From assembly GCA_028583415.1 (NCBI GenBank), contig CM053266.1, positions 83,272,149 to 83,336,148 on the forward strand: 64,000 nucleotides of DNA, in the 5' to 3' direction. The position numbers and the translations under genes were made by a program. Position 1 is the first letter of the stretch. Each line of letters starts with the position of its first letter. Origin of the DNA: Protea cynaroides. Its lineage: Eukaryota; Streptophyta; Magnoliopsida; Proteales; Proteaceae. This document shows positions 11,880-23,700 of the stretch, piece by piece. The notes beneath the pieces were generated by a model. It was not told where the DNA came from. It was given only the letters and a program-made list of their open reading frames with translations, and searched no databases.

Positions 11880-12600
11880 ATATCCTTGTCTCCTTGCTTG
11901 GCGAGACTCTATTCCTGTGTTGTGCTCGTGAGTACGAATCTCCTTGCTTGGCGAGGTTCTTCTTGCGAGTACGCACCCTTAGCCTTGCGAGGCTCAATCC
12001 CGAAGCCGTACTTGCGAGTACGCATCCTTAGCCTTGTGAGGCTCAATCCCGAAGTCATACTTGCGAGTACGCACCTTTAGCCTTGCGAGGCTCAATCCCA
12101 AAGCCGTACTTGCGAGTACGCACCCTTAGCCTTGCGAGGCCCTATCATGAAGTCGTACTTGCGAGTACGCACCCTTAGCCTTACGAGGCTTAATCTCGAA
12201 GCCGTACTTGCGAGTACGCATCCTTAGCCTTACGAGGTTCTATCTTGAAGTCGTGGTTGCGAGCATGCACCCCCCTTAACCTTGCGAGGCTCTATCTTGA
12301 AGCCGTACTTGCGAGTACGCACCCTTAGCCTTGCGAGGCTCTATCTTGAAGCCGTACTTGCGAGTACGCACCCTTAGCCTTGCGAGGTTCTATCATGAAG
12401 TCGTACTTGCGAGTACGCACCCTTAGCCTTGCGAGGCTCTATCTTGAAGTCGTACTTGCGAGTACGCACCGTTAGCCTTGCGAGGCTCTATCTTGAAGTC
12501 GTGCTTGCGAGCATGCACCCCCCCTTAGCCTTGCGAGGCTCTATCTTGAAGTCGTGCTTGCGAGTATGCACCTTAGTCTTGCGAGACTATCTTACGCCCT
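11880..12600 (+). repeat. 49-bp tandem array of paired TGCG-loop hairpins
   Basis: About 14 units, period 49 bp (unit starts at 12011, 12060, 12109, 12158 and 12207). Each unit contains CGTACT-TGCG-AGTACG and AGCCT-TGCG-AGGCT, perfect stems of 6 and 5 bp with the same four-base loop. Variants keep pairing, for example TAGTCT-TGCG-AGACTA and CGTGCT-TGCG-AGCATG (one G-T pair). A related CTCCCTGAGAGTA form follows to 12660. Period 49 is not a multiple of three, and the frames through it are not coding. Also present at 23190-23835. Confidence 0.85.
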
Positions 12601-12670
12601 ACTCCCTGAGAGTACAAATCTGACTCCCTGAGAGCCACACCTTACTCCCTGAGAGTACAACCCATGAAAC

Positions 12671-12720
12671 GAACTACGTTGTACCTAATTTCCAGGACCT
12701 CTGGAATACGTAGGCAACTT
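12671..12720 (+). promoter_or_regulatory. Ogre LTR cassette 2 (CTACGT...ACGTAG hairpin)
   Basis: GAACTACGTTG and AATACGTAGGCAACTT form an outer inverted pair CTACGT/ACGTAG. Inside, TTCCAG-GACCT-CTGGAA is a perfect 6-bp stem. Located just after the hairpin array. The 3' LTR copy is at 23926-23974. Confidence 0.6.
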
Positions 12721-12931
12721 GGACGACTCTCCAAGTACGGTACCCCATCTTAGTTTCCTTAGGTCCCCCATATCCATATCCGTATCCATATCCTCGTTCA
12801 TTTCGATCCATTTAGGCTATCTCTAGATTCAATCTCAATCTCCATCAAGCATAAACTTCAACTTGAATAAATTGAATCTAAGAAAGCTTAATCATAATCC
12901 ACATCCATAAACTTTAATCACTTTCCATTTC

Positions 12932-12980
12932 GAACTATGTTTTTGGACTTGATTTCCAGGATTAGAATACGTAGGCAATT
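12932..12980 (+). promoter_or_regulatory. Ogre LTR cassette 3
   Basis: GAACTATG...TTGATTTCCAGGATTAG...AATACGTAGGCAATTTGAG, a third, weaker copy of the cassette. The 3' LTR copy is at about 24188-24236. Confidence 0.5.
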
Positions 12981-13431
12981 TGAGACGTTTTGGACATCTC
13001 AGATTCAGCCCTTCACCGAACCATCTTTGGTTCGGTTCATTATATATTATTTTATTTGTTTTCTTACTTCGAGAACATGTTTGGTTGAACTTAAACTAGA
13101 AGAACTCTGTAACTTGGCATAGGATCCCCCATGAGCCCTAGTCATCATCCATTGACCATGAACAGTCAGAACCATAGAGTCTAAGGAAAGTAGAATCACA
13201 TAGGAGGCCAATTTTTGGATCGAGCAGTTTTGGGTGCCTAACACCTTCCCAAATTATACTTTGAACGCTTACCCGTTCCCTATTGGTCCAAAGCCGATAC
13301 ATTGGGTCATGAGTCAATAGAAGTCTTATCTCAGGAGGAGACTACATTTTTGGTCCTAGACCTTAATCTAGGTGGCGACTCCAAATCATTTACCGTCCAT
13401 TCAGCGTGGGTGGACATCACTATCCTCGCAG

Positions 13432-13449
13432 TGGCGACTCCGCTGGGGA
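13432..13449 (+). other. Ogre-1 primer binding site
   Basis: TGGCGACTCCGCTGGGGA, one base after the 5' LTR end. From memory this is the tRNA-Arg-type PBS of Ogre elements. The same site, reversed, occurs in Ogre-2 at 41304-41321. Confidence 0.8.
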
Positions 13450-14549
13450 TTCCACGTTCTGACTCCAGATTCACTTTCCTTACATTGTTTGACTGACATT
13501 GGATGCTAGATCTAGGGCTACTATATTTATGATTATACATATTGTTTTGGGGGGATTTGGGTTCAGTCACACATCGTGCTATTAGCCGACCCGGGTCCTC
13601 ATGCATATGGGATCGCCTGCTAGGTGAAAAGCAAAACCTTGACACGTACCTTGTAAAAGTCTCGACTGTGGAGAGCCTTTGACGTTTGTTTCTCGGGTCC
13701 GCCCGGGGAGGCGTTATACTTCTCTAGGTCTTTTGACATTTTGCAAAATGGTATATCAAAAGGAATCGAGGGGCCCATGATTCACCGTGTAGACGGGAAT
13801 AGGTCCACTCCTCCTCGTCAAGGTAGCCTTTGCCGGTCCTAACCCAGAGTGAGCCACATGCGTGTTATTTTTGGTTCATCCCTGAACTGACTATGTAAAT
13901 TCCAACTCAATTACGAAATATGTGCCTATGATGTCGAAGTTCTGCCCGTTTTGATTCTCGATTTATCAATATGTTTGGATTCACACTTGAGGATTCAATG
14001 TGCCGAACCTTTCATTGTTGATACATCAAGTCTTAAAAACGATCGGAAAATCTCTATCATGGCATGGATATTATGATCGAATGGGAGTTTACCAGTTTGT
14101 TCAGTCATGAACCACCTTTTGCTAACTTATCCCTTATGAAAGTTTAAGGATGAGCATATTCGTTTCAATTTCTTTGTTTTGATAAACCAAGTGGTTGGGC
14201 CTTGTCACCCCAATGACCCATTTTGGGTCAAGAGGCTCAAATCCGATCACATGGTCATTCAAAGCAACTAAATTAGTGCAGATAATGTTTGTTTAAGGGG
14301 TTTCATAAGAGAGCTAACATTTGTATGGTCGAGTCAGCTCTGTTTGTGCATGTTAATTCCTTTCTGTCCTATCTCCATCCCAAGAGTCTTAACACTTGTC
14401 AGCTTTGGCCTTTCCCGGTATCTACTCAGGGGTTAACCTAAACCGTAACCATTTCTACTCTGTAGGTCTGGGATTCCATCATTGTGAAGTTGTCTAGAGT
14501 GTTTGCACCTGAACCTATTGGCCCTACCTCGTCCATACCAGTTGAAGCA
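13450..14549 (+). other. Ogre-1 untranslated leader between PBS and gag
   Basis: About 1.1 kb without a credible gene. Short frames here have no recognisable motif. Ends at the gag ATG at 14550. Confidence 0.6.
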
Positions 14550-15336
14550 ATGGGTGACGAACCAAATCAGGTTCCAAGAGCTACAGATGCCAGAATTGAG
14601 AGGATAGTTGATATCATAGAAGTAATGGTTACCATGATTCAGAACCTACAGATGCAATTGCAGGCCCAAGCATTAACCATTGAGAAAATTAATGACACCC
14701 CCGCAAGGATTGAGTACCCCTAAGCAAGTTGTGCCACAATGTTTCTCAGAACCTGTATTAGAAGACACAAAGGAGATTGTGTATCAGATACCTTTGGTCA
14801 TTCAAAGAGCCCCCATAATCCAAAAGCCAAGAGAGGAGGATGTCCCTTCCAGGGATAAACTGAACAGATCAGAGGAATTGCTAAAAGCTATGAAGGCATG
14901 GGATGATCAGATAATCTGCCAAAGAGTTTTTACTCCTAGAAGGAATCAGTCAATGGCACAGACTGCCAACATTAATGCTAATCCATCGATCTCAAGGAAT
15001 CAGAACCACACTCCTGCTCCGTAGAGGTTGGAAAATAGAAGGCAGTTTACAGATTTGGGCATAACTAAAAATAGGGCTCTAAAAGAATTGGTACAGGTTG
15101 GAAAATTGATGGGACTCACACCTCATCCTCTGCCATGTCCACTTCCACTGAAGTTTCGAATGGATCTATTCTGCAAATATCACAATCAACATGGTCACTA
15201 CACTGAAAATTGTAATGCTTTGAGGCATGCTATACAAGACCTGATAGATGCAGGAGAAATTGAGATCCGAGCTAGACAGAAATCAATGAAAAATGGTCCT
15301 CCCCTTCCCCATCACACAGTCAATTTCATAGAATAA
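14550..15336 (+). pseudogene. Ogre-1 gag, capsid core deleted
   Basis: The likely start is ATG at 14550 (MGDEPNQVPRATD), followed by a coiled-coil-like stretch with MQLQAQAL. A frame change near 14700 leads to a segment with EELLKAMKAWDDQI. The end reads LPLKFRMDLFCKYHNQHGHY and TENCNALRHAIQDLID, the zinc-knuckle-like tail of Tat/Ogre gag. The central capsid domain, which Ogre-2 keeps at 39494-39883, is missing. A stop also lies at 15025. Gag would build the particle; this copy cannot. Confidence 0.7.
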
Positions 15337-16402
15337 GGGGAGGCATGGGTTCCAACTAAGACAGTCCAAGCTGAAATCGAGGGAAGGGTCACATGGTGAC
15401 GAAATGAATAGGGTCTCATTCCATGAAGTGCGGCATGAGCATGGGGTATTTTTTTTTTTTAGAAATCTCTCAGTACAAGGTGACGATGGGACAGAATGAT
15501 AAGGGATCAGAAGGGAATGCAGCCCAAGATATCAATCTCAGAGGATTTTAAGTCAACAGCAACATCATGGCAATCACAGAATCAAATCCCTCAGGTGTGG
15601 ACTGGGGTATGCCTCTACCAACCAAGATCTGAAACTGATATAGGAGAAGCAGAGGAGAGAAAATGATGCATTTTGAAAGCTTGAGAGGAAAGGTCCAACA
15701 AAGGCAGCAGACAAGAGTCACAGAAGATAGCAACCATATGAGGACAGATAAATCGGTCTATTAAGCACAGTTGGCAACATGGATGAGGATGAGCAGATCA
15801 CTCCATACTTGAATACACTCAATGGGAGCTTTGTTAAAGAATGAGAGGACATTGCATTTATGTGGTTTCTCTGAACCATGGCTAGATAGAAACCTCCAAA
15901 GACAAAAACCCGATTTTTGAGTTTTTCTTCGACTGCACCATTGGCTAGATAGAGATGGAAGAAATCAAGATTCGAAGGCTGAGCAAGGAACAAAAGTCAG
16001 AAACAAAGGCGATCGACATCGACAATCTGTTCGACGAGGACCAAGTTCTAATGCTCACTAGGGAAGACCAAGATGGAGATCCTGATCCACAACAATTCAT
16101 ACTCCCTATCAATGGAATGATCCCCAAACTGAAGTTTTTATGTTTTGTTTACCCGAAGAGTTTGTCATGTAATCACTATAGTATGGCCATGTCTGGGCCC
16201 AAAGTCTACGAGTCCTTAAATAGGTTGAATCTTTTGATAGTGTTGACTCCGTTCCATTTGGAACCTCCTCTTATGTACCTCTGTTTCCAAGCGTTAATAA
16301 AGAAATTTTTTTTTTCAATTTTGCTGTGTCTACTTCTCCCAATCTCTCGTTTCTAACTCTAACTTTGATGATGATAAGAATAATGAACCATATCCTAAAA
16401 TT
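15337..16402 (+). pseudogene. Ogre-1 protease/linker region, strongly decayed
   Basis: Only fragments are readable. One (15955-16140) contains NLFDEDQVLMLTREDQDGDP, resembling the acidic linker before RT in Tat/Ogre polyproteins. I see no intact DTG/DSG protease box. Stops in all frames. Confidence 0.45.
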
Positions 16403-16912
16403 TTGCAATCCATCAAAGCCTCGGAAGAGAAAAAAGCCCAAACTGCCGGCGAGGATTTCAAGATGATCAATCTCGGCACAGAGGAGCAATTACAAGAGAT
16501 CAAGATTGGTATAACCTTGACAGAAGAAGAGATAGCCCATTTGGCAGAATTATTGAAGGGATTCCAAGAGGAATTTGCATGGTCTTATGAAGATATGACA
16601 AGCATAAACCCAGAAGTGGTACAACACAAGATACCCTTGATCCCTAATGTAAAGCCGCATAAACAGAAGTTGAGTTGGTTGAGACCTGAGCAGACTTTAA
16701 ACGCTGAGTAAGATGTCATGAAGTAGTTCAATGTTAGATTCTTGGAAGTATCAAAATACCCAGAATAGTTGGCCAATGAAGTTACTGTGCATAAGAAGGA
16801 TGGTTGATTGAGAGTATGTGTTGATTACAAGAATTTGAACAAGGCTAGTCCTAATGATGAATTTTCATTGCCAAAGGTAGATATCCTAGTCGATGACACA
16901 GTTAACCATAGA
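16403..16912 (+). pseudogene. Ogre-1 reverse transcriptase, N-terminal remnant only
   Basis: Reads INLGTEEQLQEIKIG, LLKGFQEEFAWSYEDM, VQHKIPLIPNVKPHKQKL, then VCVDYKNLNKASPNDEFSLP and VDILVDDTVNH. These are the entry to a Tat/Ogre RT. The text then jumps near 16912 straight into the second RNase H. The palm with its YxDD box, the thumb and the first RNase H are all missing, so this element cannot copy itself. Several stops also occur (around 16710 and 16767). Confidence 0.8.
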
Positions 16913-17445
16913 AGGTGTGGAGCTGGGGTATGACTAATAGATCCAAAAGGGGAGTTCGTGTCATTTTCGCTTTGATTAGAATTCAAGTGTATGAGCAATA
17001 CTGCGGAGTACGGAGCTTGCATCAGGGGACTTAGAGCAGCCCTCACGATCAACATCAAGAAGTTGAAGGTTTGTGAGAACTTGTCCATCATTGTCTACCA
17101 AGTCAGAAGGGATTGAAAAAAAAACCAAAGATGAAAAATTGATACCGTATCAGTAGTATACAATCAATTTGGCTCAAGAGTTTACAGAGATCGAGTTCGA
17201 CTATTCTCCAAGGGACACAAAAAAAATACGCCGATGCATTGGCCACTTTGGCTTTAATGATCGGTGATGATCCTGTCGAATGCACAAAGCCCTTGGTGAT
17301 CGAAAGAAGAAGACAGCCAGCATATGTAGAAGTCAATGCACTGACAGTTGATGGTAGACCTTGGCTTGCACTCATAGTAGACTTCATTGGAGAAGGCATA
17401 TACTCTGTAGAAGCAACAACAAGAGGAAAGAAGTCATTAAGATGA
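16913..17445 (+). pseudogene. Ogre-1 archaeal-type RNase H and linker
   Basis: RRCGAGV, LIDPKGEFVSFSL, NTAEYGACIRGLRAAL and VCENLSIIVYQVRRD match the additional RNase H of Tat-lineage elements (pattern GAGxVLxSPxG ... NEAEYEALIxGL). The segment 17239-17445 (MIGDDPVECTKPLVIERRRQ and DGRPWLALIVDFI) is the linker to integrase. Frameshift near 17225 and several stops. Confidence 0.7.
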
Positions 17446-18599
17446 TATGCTATGTAGTTTATCCTTTGTGAAGGTATTCTTCATAAGAGATCCTATGATG
17501 GGGTATAATTGGACTTTGAGCAAGTATAAACCCTCATTGAGTAGATACATCAAGGAGTCTGTGGGCCTCATACTGAATGCCTGGATGCTTGCAAAGAAGA
17601 TTCTGAGAATGGGATATTATTGGAATACAAAGGAAGCAGACTGCGCGGAGTTTGTGAAGAAGTGTCACAAATGCCAAATCTTTGCCAATCTGATACATAT
17701 ACCACCTACAGAATTACACACTCTCAGTTCGCCTTGGCCATTTTCAACTTGGGGTATAGATGTGATCGGAAGATTCACCCAAAGGCGTCAACTGGGCATG
17801 AGTTCATTTAGTAGCCATCGACTACTTTACCAAGTGGGTGGAGGCTCAATCATACGCCAAGCTCACCGCCAATAAGGTAGCCAAGTTCCTTCAAGAGCAT
17901 ATCATCTGTCGGCACGGGATGCCTCACGCTCTAATCTCAGATCAGGGTCAACATTTCAGAGGAAAGGTACAAGAATTGTACGAGAATTTCAGTATCCAAA
18001 GGCACCGTTCTTCCCCTTACCGGCCACAAACTAATGGAGCAGTAGAGGCCGCTAACAAGAACATCAAGGTCATCCTCCAGAAAATGGCAGAGTCACACAC
18101 TGACTGGGCATATAAGTTACCCGCCCTATGCATTATGGGCCTATAGAATTTCTATAAGGACCTCTACTGGAGTCACACCATATTCTCTGGTATATGGTAT
18201 GGAGGCAGTACTCCCGGTAGAAATGGAAGTACCATCCTTGAGGATCCTAATGGATTCCCAAATCCTGAGGCTGAATGGCTTCGATCCCATTATGAAGAGT
18301 TGAGTCTCATTGATGAAAGGAGGATGAAAGCAGCTGATAATGCAAAGAAATACCAACAGAGAATGGCCGCAACTTTCAACAAGAAAGTCAGATTTCGTCA
18401 CCTGACGGTAGGAGATCTTGTATTAAAGGAACAAAGAGCACATATCCATGACCCTAGGGGTAGGTTCCGTCCGAACTGGAGCGGGCCATTCATAGTGAAG
18501 GAAATTTTACCAGGAAAGGCAGTTTGACTGATAGATCTGGACGGTGAAGACCTACAATATCTGACCAACCTCGATCAGTTAAAGCGGTATCATGTTTGA
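17446..18599 (+). pseudogene. Ogre-1 integrase, frameshifted
   Basis: DCAEFVKKCHKCQIFANLIH (zinc-binding end) is followed by PPTELHTLSSPWPFSTWGID, the first DDE Asp region. After a frameshift near 17800 come HALISDQGQHFRGKVQELYE (second Asp) and HRSSPYRPQTNGAVEAANKN, which holds the catalytic Glu. After a second break come DLVLKEQRAHIHDPRGRF and NWSGPFIVKEILPG, the GPY/F end. The pol frame stops at TGA 18597-18599 (KRYHV). All three catalytic residues seem present but in different frames. No chromodomain. Confidence 0.85.
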
Positions 18600-18605
18600 C
18601 CTCTT

Positions 18606-18632
18606 CACCCTCCAAAAAAAAAAAGGAGGGTG
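18606..18632 (+). other. Perfect 8-bp hairpin with A11 loop after the pol stop
   Basis: CACCCTCC, eleven A, then GGAGGGTG, starting 7 bases after the pol stop codon. The right arm and loop form a polypurine run (A11GGAGGG), so it could be a second polypurine primer or an RNA stem-loop. Function unknown. Confidence 0.6.
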
Positions 18633-19550
18633 CAGTTGGTCACGAAAGTTGACCATTTTTGGATGAACTTCACGATAGTTTTGGGCTAGATTCTCTAAAG
18701 AGGCTATTACATCCTGCTACTCAGGATTGGTTCCATCATCTTGTCATTATTAAAGGAAGAACTTCCTGCATTCTGGTTGGACTCTTTCATCCATTCATCT
18801 ATCCAATGGATGTCCCAAGAGTCACATAACGAGCCCATCTTTCATATCTTTTGATATCAACCCTAGTGGGTGTGTCATTCTGAAAAAAATTGTAATGATA
18901 ATCTGGTTGGAACTCTTATCTGTCGTTCATTACATTCAACGGCGTCCAAAGGTTCCAAAGAGCCCTTCATTCTCAAGCCCATAAAATGGTATCTCTTCGG
19001 AGGGATCGACCATTCCACATAAACAACCAAAAGATCCTCTTGATGGGAAATCCATCTGGATAGCTTCATATCAGCCACTTTAGGCCTTTGTCTTCTGTCA
19101 CTTATCTTTGGATTTAGAGACTTAGGCTCAGACAAGGTCATACATATGTGCATTTCATGCACAACTCACTAAGGTTTTCAATATGTCTATAAGGTAAGAA
19201 AGTTCCAATGATTCCCCTACCAATTCCGTTGTGAATCAGGATTTTCTCTAAGTCGTTCCAGTGAGTGTTTAAGAACTTCTACTCGTCAGACAGAATGGCC
19301 ATGATGGATAAGGCATCGAGGGAGTGGAGTTGGCATAAAAACTTGCTGAAGATAATTTTTTTCCTAAGGGAGGTCCACTGGTATGCCTTCTCCAAATGGT
19401 AATAATAAAGCATGTGCCTAAGTTTGTCAAAAGTGGCTATTCAATGCTGAGGTACAGATGGCCCACATGTTCAAGAAGGTTTCGTCTCTCTCCATTATGA
19501 GTGGCAAAAATGTGGTTATCTTTGTCTTTACCCTCAATTGATATAATCTC
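18633..19550 (+). other. Ogre-1 3' untranslated region
   Basis: About 0.9 kb between pol and the purine tract. I see no credible gene. A 95-codon minus-strand frame (18875-19162) has no motif I recognise and is left as noncoding. Confidence 0.5.
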
Positions 19551-19563
19551 GGGTAAAGAGGGG
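19551..19563 (+). other. Ogre-1 polypurine tract
   Basis: GGGTAAAGAGGGG, four bases before the 3' LTR. Position is that expected for plus-strand priming. Confidence 0.65.
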
Positions 19564-19567
19564 TATC

Positions 19568-20583
19568 TGTAAGCACCCCATTTTTGCCATCTCCAATCAA
19601 ACAGAACTTTATTGGTGTATAGGCAGTAAGAGAGCGGAGGGGGATAAAAATTTGGAAAGTACAAGGGAGGCGAGTGAAACTCTCTCAAACCAATAGTCGA
19701 TCAATTCCTCTGTGCTCTCTATGGTGTTCTGGGCTGAGCCAGAGTGTCCCCAATGTACAAGAGTCTTGGTGGGCATATTCAAAAGGGTTGCGGGTTAATT
19801 CAAGGTTTGAACACTAAGCGGTGATTTCAAAGCTGATTTTGGCGGGCCCTACAGCAAGGTCATGAAAATACCTTTGAAATGATACCAGAATCACTCAATT
19901 CTGATATCAAACGAAGAAGATGTCGCGATTTTAGTCGGATTGAAATTGTCTTATTAAATCCAAGGGCTTTTCTATAAATTATCATAAATTAAGGATTTAT
20001 TGGACAAATTATCATGATTTAAATTGATCGGACTTCATTCGACCATATCTTGATCGTCCGACATCCAAATCCGATGATTTAAGCGCCAGTGTGCTCCATT
20101 GCCTGTCCTCTTCGAAATGGACGTAAAGAATTTTGGGCAGAAGCCGTCAGCGGGTCCCATGCAAAGTTGCCAGTAGGATTATCGTTAAAGCTTCAATTCT
20201 TCATATTTTGGTCATCTGAAGTCCGAATTAGGTGATTCGAGCACCAGTGTACTCCTTTGTCTGTCCTCTTCAAAGTGGACGTGGAAAATCTGAGACAGAG
20301 ACCGTCAAAATTTTTCATGCGGAATTACAAGCTGAGAGGATCCATAATAGAGAGAGAAATCAATCCAGTCCATTCTTACTCAGCCCAACCCAGCTCAAGC
20401 CCAATTTAGGCCAACCCCGTCGAGCTCAACCAGTCCAGTCTGACCCAACCCAGACCGGCCTAGATCAAGTCGGGTCAACCTATGTGTATGCACTTTATGT
20501 ATTTGTTATATATATTTTATATACTATATAAATTTATATATTATATAATATATGTTTTATATATATTATATTATATATACTTT

Positions 20584-20630
<47 letters not shown>

Positions 20631-20664
20631 GTATAAAGAGAGGGAGTGGGAATCCAACAAGGTA

Positions 20665-20732
<68 letters not shown>

Positions 20733-23700
20733 TGGGAAGAGAAAAGAAGAATCATATTCTTAAACCTCCATGCCCCTAAATCCATCCACCTCTTGAGCCA
20801 TAAAACCCTCCTTCTTGAGCCATCCCTCCACCATGACACCTCCTTCTTGAGCCCCACCATGACAACTCCTTCTTGAACCACCATGACACCTCCTTCTTGA
20901 GCCCCACCATAACAACTCCTTCTTGAACCTCCATGCCCTTAAATCCCTCAACCTCCATGCCCTTAAATCCCTCAACCTCCATGCCCCTAAATCCCTTCCA
21001 CATCTTGAGTCATAACCCATCACCTCATCTTCTTGAGCCTTCCACTTTAGCCATCCCCCAAAACCTATAATTAGTCCCTTAGCTACCCTAAACCACCTCC
21101 ATTTGACACCTACCAACTCCCTCAAGCCACCTCCTTCTTGAGCCCAACACCTTTCCCATCCCATGACCTCAATTCCTTGAGCCCAACTCCATCATACATC
21201 ATCTTCTTGAGCCATGCTCAAGCAACCAAGGGCCATCTATAAAAGGAGCACCCATCTAACCATTTGAGGGATGAAAAAAAAAGGAGGAGGGAGAAAAGAA
21301 AGAGGGAGAAAGGCTAGAAAAAAAAGGAGAATAGAAGTGAGTTAAAAAAAAGAAAAAAAGAAAGGGAGAGAGAAGAGATATTGGAATCAGGAGGGGAGAT
21401 TGAGGAAAAGAGAGAAAGGAAAGGAGGAAAGGAGGAAAGAAAGAGGGAAAGCTTGCCATCGATCGTCTCCAACCATCATCAAAGGCTCCACCCCATTGTT
21501 GGAGACAAAGTTGGTACATCAAACCTTATTTTGATAGCTTTCATGAAGATCAAATAATCAAAAAAAATTTGTCTAAATATGCCTATTTCGATAATCATGA
21601 TCATCAAATGCTATATGGCATGTGTGTTAATACCATGATATTCATGTTTGATGTGATTTAACATTGGCCATCAATCTTGGATAATTTAAATCTAGCCCAT
21701 TGATTATAAATTTTGATGTGATGAAATATGGGCCATTGGATGTTAATTTGGACCGTTGGATCGACATCATGAGTGATTTAAATGATCTAAAGCATTAGAT
21801 TATCATTTCAAATGATTTCAACCGTTAGATCTTCACCATGAGTGATTTTGAATGATTTCAACCGTTGGATCTTTATTGTGAGTGATCTTGAATTTATTTC
21901 AATGTTGGATCTTCATTGTGGGATTTTGATCTTGAATGATTTCAATCGTTGGATCTTCATTGTGAGTAATTTTGAGGTGATGAAGTATGGGCCATTGGAT
22001 GTTGATTTGGACCGTTAGATCTTCACTGTGAGCGATTTAAATGATCTAAACCATTAAATTATCATTTCAATTGATTTCAACCTTTAGATCTTCACTGTGA
22101 GTGATTTTGAAAGATTTAAACCGTTGGATCTTTATTGTGAGTGATTTTGACGTCAGATCCTCATTGTGGGTGTTTTTAAAGGAATCTGAATGGTTGGATT
22201 ATGATCTTGAATGATTTGAACCGTTGGATTTTCATTATGAGTAATATTGAGGGATTTGAACCATTAGATCTTGATCATGAGTGTTTTTGATGAACCTGAA
22301 CGGTTGGATTATCATGATGAGTGATTTGAACTGCTAGATTATCTTTTGTGAGATCTAAGCCGTAGATCTTAGCTATTTTGATGAGATATGAGTCATTAAT
22401 CATGATTATAACTTGATGTGAGATATGAGCCGTTAATCTTGGCTATTTTGAGGAAATCTAAGTGTTGATCATGATCATCATTTTTTGAAGAGATATAATC
22501 ATTAGATTGAGGATCTCATATTGTCTACAATGTCATATCCATGCATCTATTATGTTCACTTGATTACACTATCATAGTGTGCACTATCATGCTTAGGATG
22601 CTTACACTGCTAGCTTTGTGCATACCACCATGTCTGATCTGTTGCTGTATGCTATGAATGATGTTTATGTCGGCAATAACTTACTTTTTGCTACACCCTA
22701 GTCGAACTGCCGTGCATGTACACTGATAGAAGACATTCCTAGGTGTGGGGACATGCATGTAGGCACCCACATTCATGGGAAGGGTAATAATGGAAAATGA
22801 TAAAAGTTATAATTAAGAATCATGAAACCTAACCCAACACAACTCTAAAATCAGGATTGTAGATTATAAGGGTAGTTTAGGATGATCCCTACCCCTCAGT
22901 TCATTTCCCCTAGGGTGCAGAACCTAGATAAGTATGATGAAAATCCAACCATGGTTCATCTAGGATCATCATTCGATCCGGGTGGACCGCCCATATTCCG
23001 ATCCAAGTGGGTCACCCAATGAACAGTGCCATTCCGAACTACGTGGATCCTGATTCTTAAGGCAAACCCTGAGATACGTAGGTAGTTTGGGAAAAAGACC
23101 CAAATACCGACCCATACTCCAATCTTGCAAAATCATTCCATATCCTTGTCTCCTTGCTTGGCGAGACTCTATTCCTGTGTTGTGCTTGTGAGTACGAATC
23201 TGCTTGCTTGGCGAGGTTCTGCTTGCGAGTACGCACCCTTAGCCTTGCGAGGCTCAGTCCCGAAGCCGTACTTGCAAGCATCCTTAGCCTTGCGAGACTC
23301 TATCATGAAGTCGTACTTGCGAGTACGCACCCTTTGTCTTGCGAGGCTCAATCCCGAAGCCGTACTTGCGAGTACGCACCCTTAGCCTTGCGAGGCTATA
23401 TCATGAAGTCATATTTGCGAGTACGCACCCTTAGCCTTGTGAGGCTCAATCCCGAAGCCGTACTTGCGAGTACGCATCCTTAGCCTTGCGAGGCTCTATC
23501 TTGAAGTCGTGGTTGCGAGCATGCACCCCCCTTAGCCTTGCGAGGCTCTATCTTGAAGCCGTACTTACGAGTACGCACCCTTAGCCTTGCGAGGCTCTAT
23601 CTTGAAGCCGTACTTGTTAATACGTACCCTTAGCCTTGCGAGGCTCTATCATGAAGTCATACTTGCGAGTACGTACCCTTAGCCTTGCGAGGCTCTATCT

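Larger units (their letters stand above)
8304..13430 (+). repeat. Ogre-1 5' LTR (5127 bp)
   Basis: Direct repeat of 19568-24686, differing mainly by scattered substitutions and microsatellite length. In order it holds: an AT and GA microsatellite (9241-9470), a CCTTCTTGAGCC minisatellite (9500-9960), a TATA box (9977), a purine-rich block (10013-10195), a degenerate CCGTTGGATC array (10480-11060), a 49-bp hairpin array (11880-12600) and three CTACGT/ACGTAG cassettes. With the RNA start near 10005, about 3.4 kb of LTR would be transcribed as leader. Confidence 0.92.

Noticed and set aside
11880..12623. Regular 49-bp repeats resembling a CRISPR array, and open frames through them
   Set aside because: Plant LTR context, no unique spacers, hairpins in both halves of the unit. 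The period is not a multiple of three, so frames rotate.
18875..19162. Minus-strand 95-codon frame after Ogre-1 pol, the place where Tat elements may carry an antisense ORF
   Set aside because: No similarity that I can recognise to the antisense ORF family and no supporting second copy in the window.
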